Shown here in pieces: positions 5,127-5,940 of a stretch of DNA of 5,940 bases (positions are counted from its first letter, which is position 1; every line of letters starts with the position of its first letter). This stretch comes from CAYOEZ01 sp964402955 (lineage in GTDB: Bacteria; Chloroflexota; DTOL01; DAOUCN01), in NCBI GenBank assembly GCA_964402955.1, contig CAYOEZ010000271.1, positions 1 to 5,940 on the forward strand. Reading direction: 5' to 3'. The notes under the pieces were generated by a model that saw nothing but the letters and a program-made list of their open reading frames with translations, was not told the DNA's origin and ran no database searches. Made by a program: the position numbers and the translations under genes.

Positions 5127-5771
5127 TGATATTGGTCTTGAATCCACTTTCTCTTCCTCGCGTTGGCCCTTGTTCTTGTCTGGTGTTCAGCAAGTGGAAA
5201 GGGCGGTGATGCTTCCTGGCTTGTCTCGACCATCGTGAACTCCCTGGTGTGCTTGCTGACGCCGACCGCCTTCCGGGTGCGACATCAGCGGTGCATTGCT
5301 AGCGTGTGATGTCTCAGCACAGCATAGTGACCAACTGCTTTGGCGACGGCTGAACTCGGGGTCGATGTACGACACAGGCAGAGTCAGACAACAAGATCGC
5401 CGAAATGGCTCCGTGTCAGCGAGGAGCGCCAACCATGGACGGCAGATCACCCTGCCCACTGGTTGGAGCGCGGCCAATCCAGGCGGCGGCATCGGCTTCG
5501 TCACCAGCAACAACCCTCTCCGTACATGCACACCCGTCTATATTCACCATCCCGGTTGTCCCTTCGAAGATTGGCGATAGCATTTGGATACATCTCACAG
5601 ATCGTGATCACAGGAACCTAGGCTATATCGTCAGCCCACGCACGATTGTCAGATGATGGGCTTGTGGCTGACGGGGCGCTTTCGTGCCAAAACCGTCTGC
5701 ACTTGGGAGACGGTGTGACAAGAGATTGTCGAGAAGGTACACAAAGTGATGCGCGAGGAGAAGGTGTAACT

Positions 5772-5778
5772 AAGGAGG
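5772..5778 (+). promoter_or_regulatory. Ribosome binding site of the secreted-protein gene
   Basis: AAGGAGG, 5 nt before ATG 5784, fixes the start of a gene whose 3' end cannot be seen. Confidence 0.85.
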
Positions 5779-5783
5779 AGATC

Positions 5784-5940
5784 ATGAGAGCTTCAGTCAT
5801 CCGTAAGGCGGGCCGGCTGTTCCTGCTGGCGATCGCGCTGCTGCTGGTGCTGGCGCAGTCCGGTGGGTTGGCACGCGCAGCCGTGGGTCATGGCGAGCTG
5901 GTGCGTTGCCGCAACGGCGCTTTCTCGACCGAGGAGGATT
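5784..5940 (+). CDS. Secreted protein, N-terminal part (3' end outside window)
   Basis: ATG 5784 follows AAGGAGG (5772-5778) at 5 nt, the best ribosome site in the right part of the window. The 52 visible residues begin with a basic stretch (MRASVIRKAGR), then a hydrophobic core (LFLLAIALLLVLA), then GGLARA, a good signal peptidase I site (ARA before AVGHG, cleavage after about residue 31). The mature start reads VGHGELVRCRNGAFSTEED, which I do not assign to a family. Export across the membrane is well supported; function is unknown. The frame remains open at the window end. Confidence 0.82.
   Translation, partial: MRASVIRKAGRLFLLAIALLLVLAQSGGLARAAVGHGELVRCRNGAFSTEED

Larger units (their letters stand above)
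5040..5783 (+). other. Degenerate or non-coding stretch
   Basis: More than 700 bases with no gene I can support. Several short overlapping frames exist on both strands, all under 115 codons, with no family likeness and no good ribosome site. It contains the promoter at 5098-5126 and a stop-interrupted coding-like tail at 5653-5769. Together with the truncated transporter this looks like a decayed or rearranged region. Confidence 0.55.

Noticed and set aside
5142..5309. Short + frame with a hydrophobic start (FLFLALALVLVWC) behind the 5098 promoter
   Set aside because: It resembles a lipoprotein signal, but there is no ATG, no ribosome site, and Trp before the Cys does not fit a lipobox.
5187..5531. 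Minus-strand frame of 114 codons
   Set aside because: It is rich in Arg, Ser and Pro as expected of a shadow in GC-rich DNA, with no recognisable domain and no ribosome site seen.

Overview
The window most resembles DNA from a member of the Chloroflexota (Anaerolineae or Caldilineae-like). The evidence is a surface protein built from LVIVD-type repeats, followed by a long Pro-Thr-Arg linker and a hydrophobic C-terminal tail; a GC-rich coding style with AGGAGG-type ribosome sites; and a full T-box leader, a device of Gram-positive bacteria that also occurs in Chloroflexota. The taxonomic call is inference, since no rRNA or marker gene is present.

Layout, all genes on the + strand. (1) 1-632: 3' end of a secreted LVIVD-repeat protein with 126-bp DNA repeats. 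(2) 633-848: gene-free gap with a perfect 10-bp inverted repeat. (3) 849-2207: 12-helix MFS exporter, overlapping by 4 bases (ATGA) the next gene, 2204-3592, a class I CPD photolyase with an intact Trp triad but Lys at the usual active-site Asn. (4) 3593-3820: gene-free gap with two mutually exclusive GC-rich hairpins. (5) 3821-4206: strong extended -10 promoter, a leader hairpin, and a small dimeric alpha/beta-barrel (ABM/NIPSNAP-like) protein. (6) 4252-4660: a second strong promoter and a complete T-box riboswitch (kink-turn, specifier loop reading ATC = Ile, T-box bulge, antiterminator and terminator). (7) 4662-5039: the start of an EamA/DMT-family transporter that loses homology after about 85 residues, so the T-box now controls a broken gene. 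(8) 5040-5783: a third strong promoter (5098-5126) with no convincing gene behind it, in sequence that looks degenerate. (9) 5784-end: start of a secreted protein with a clear signal peptide.

The genes do not form one pathway. The MFS-photolyase pair is a translationally coupled two-gene unit. The most informative object is the T-box: it predicts that a DMT permease was once induced by uncharged tRNA, probably tRNA-Ile, which points to branched-chain amino acid supply. The permease has since been truncated, apparently by rearrangement, while promoter and riboswitch look intact.
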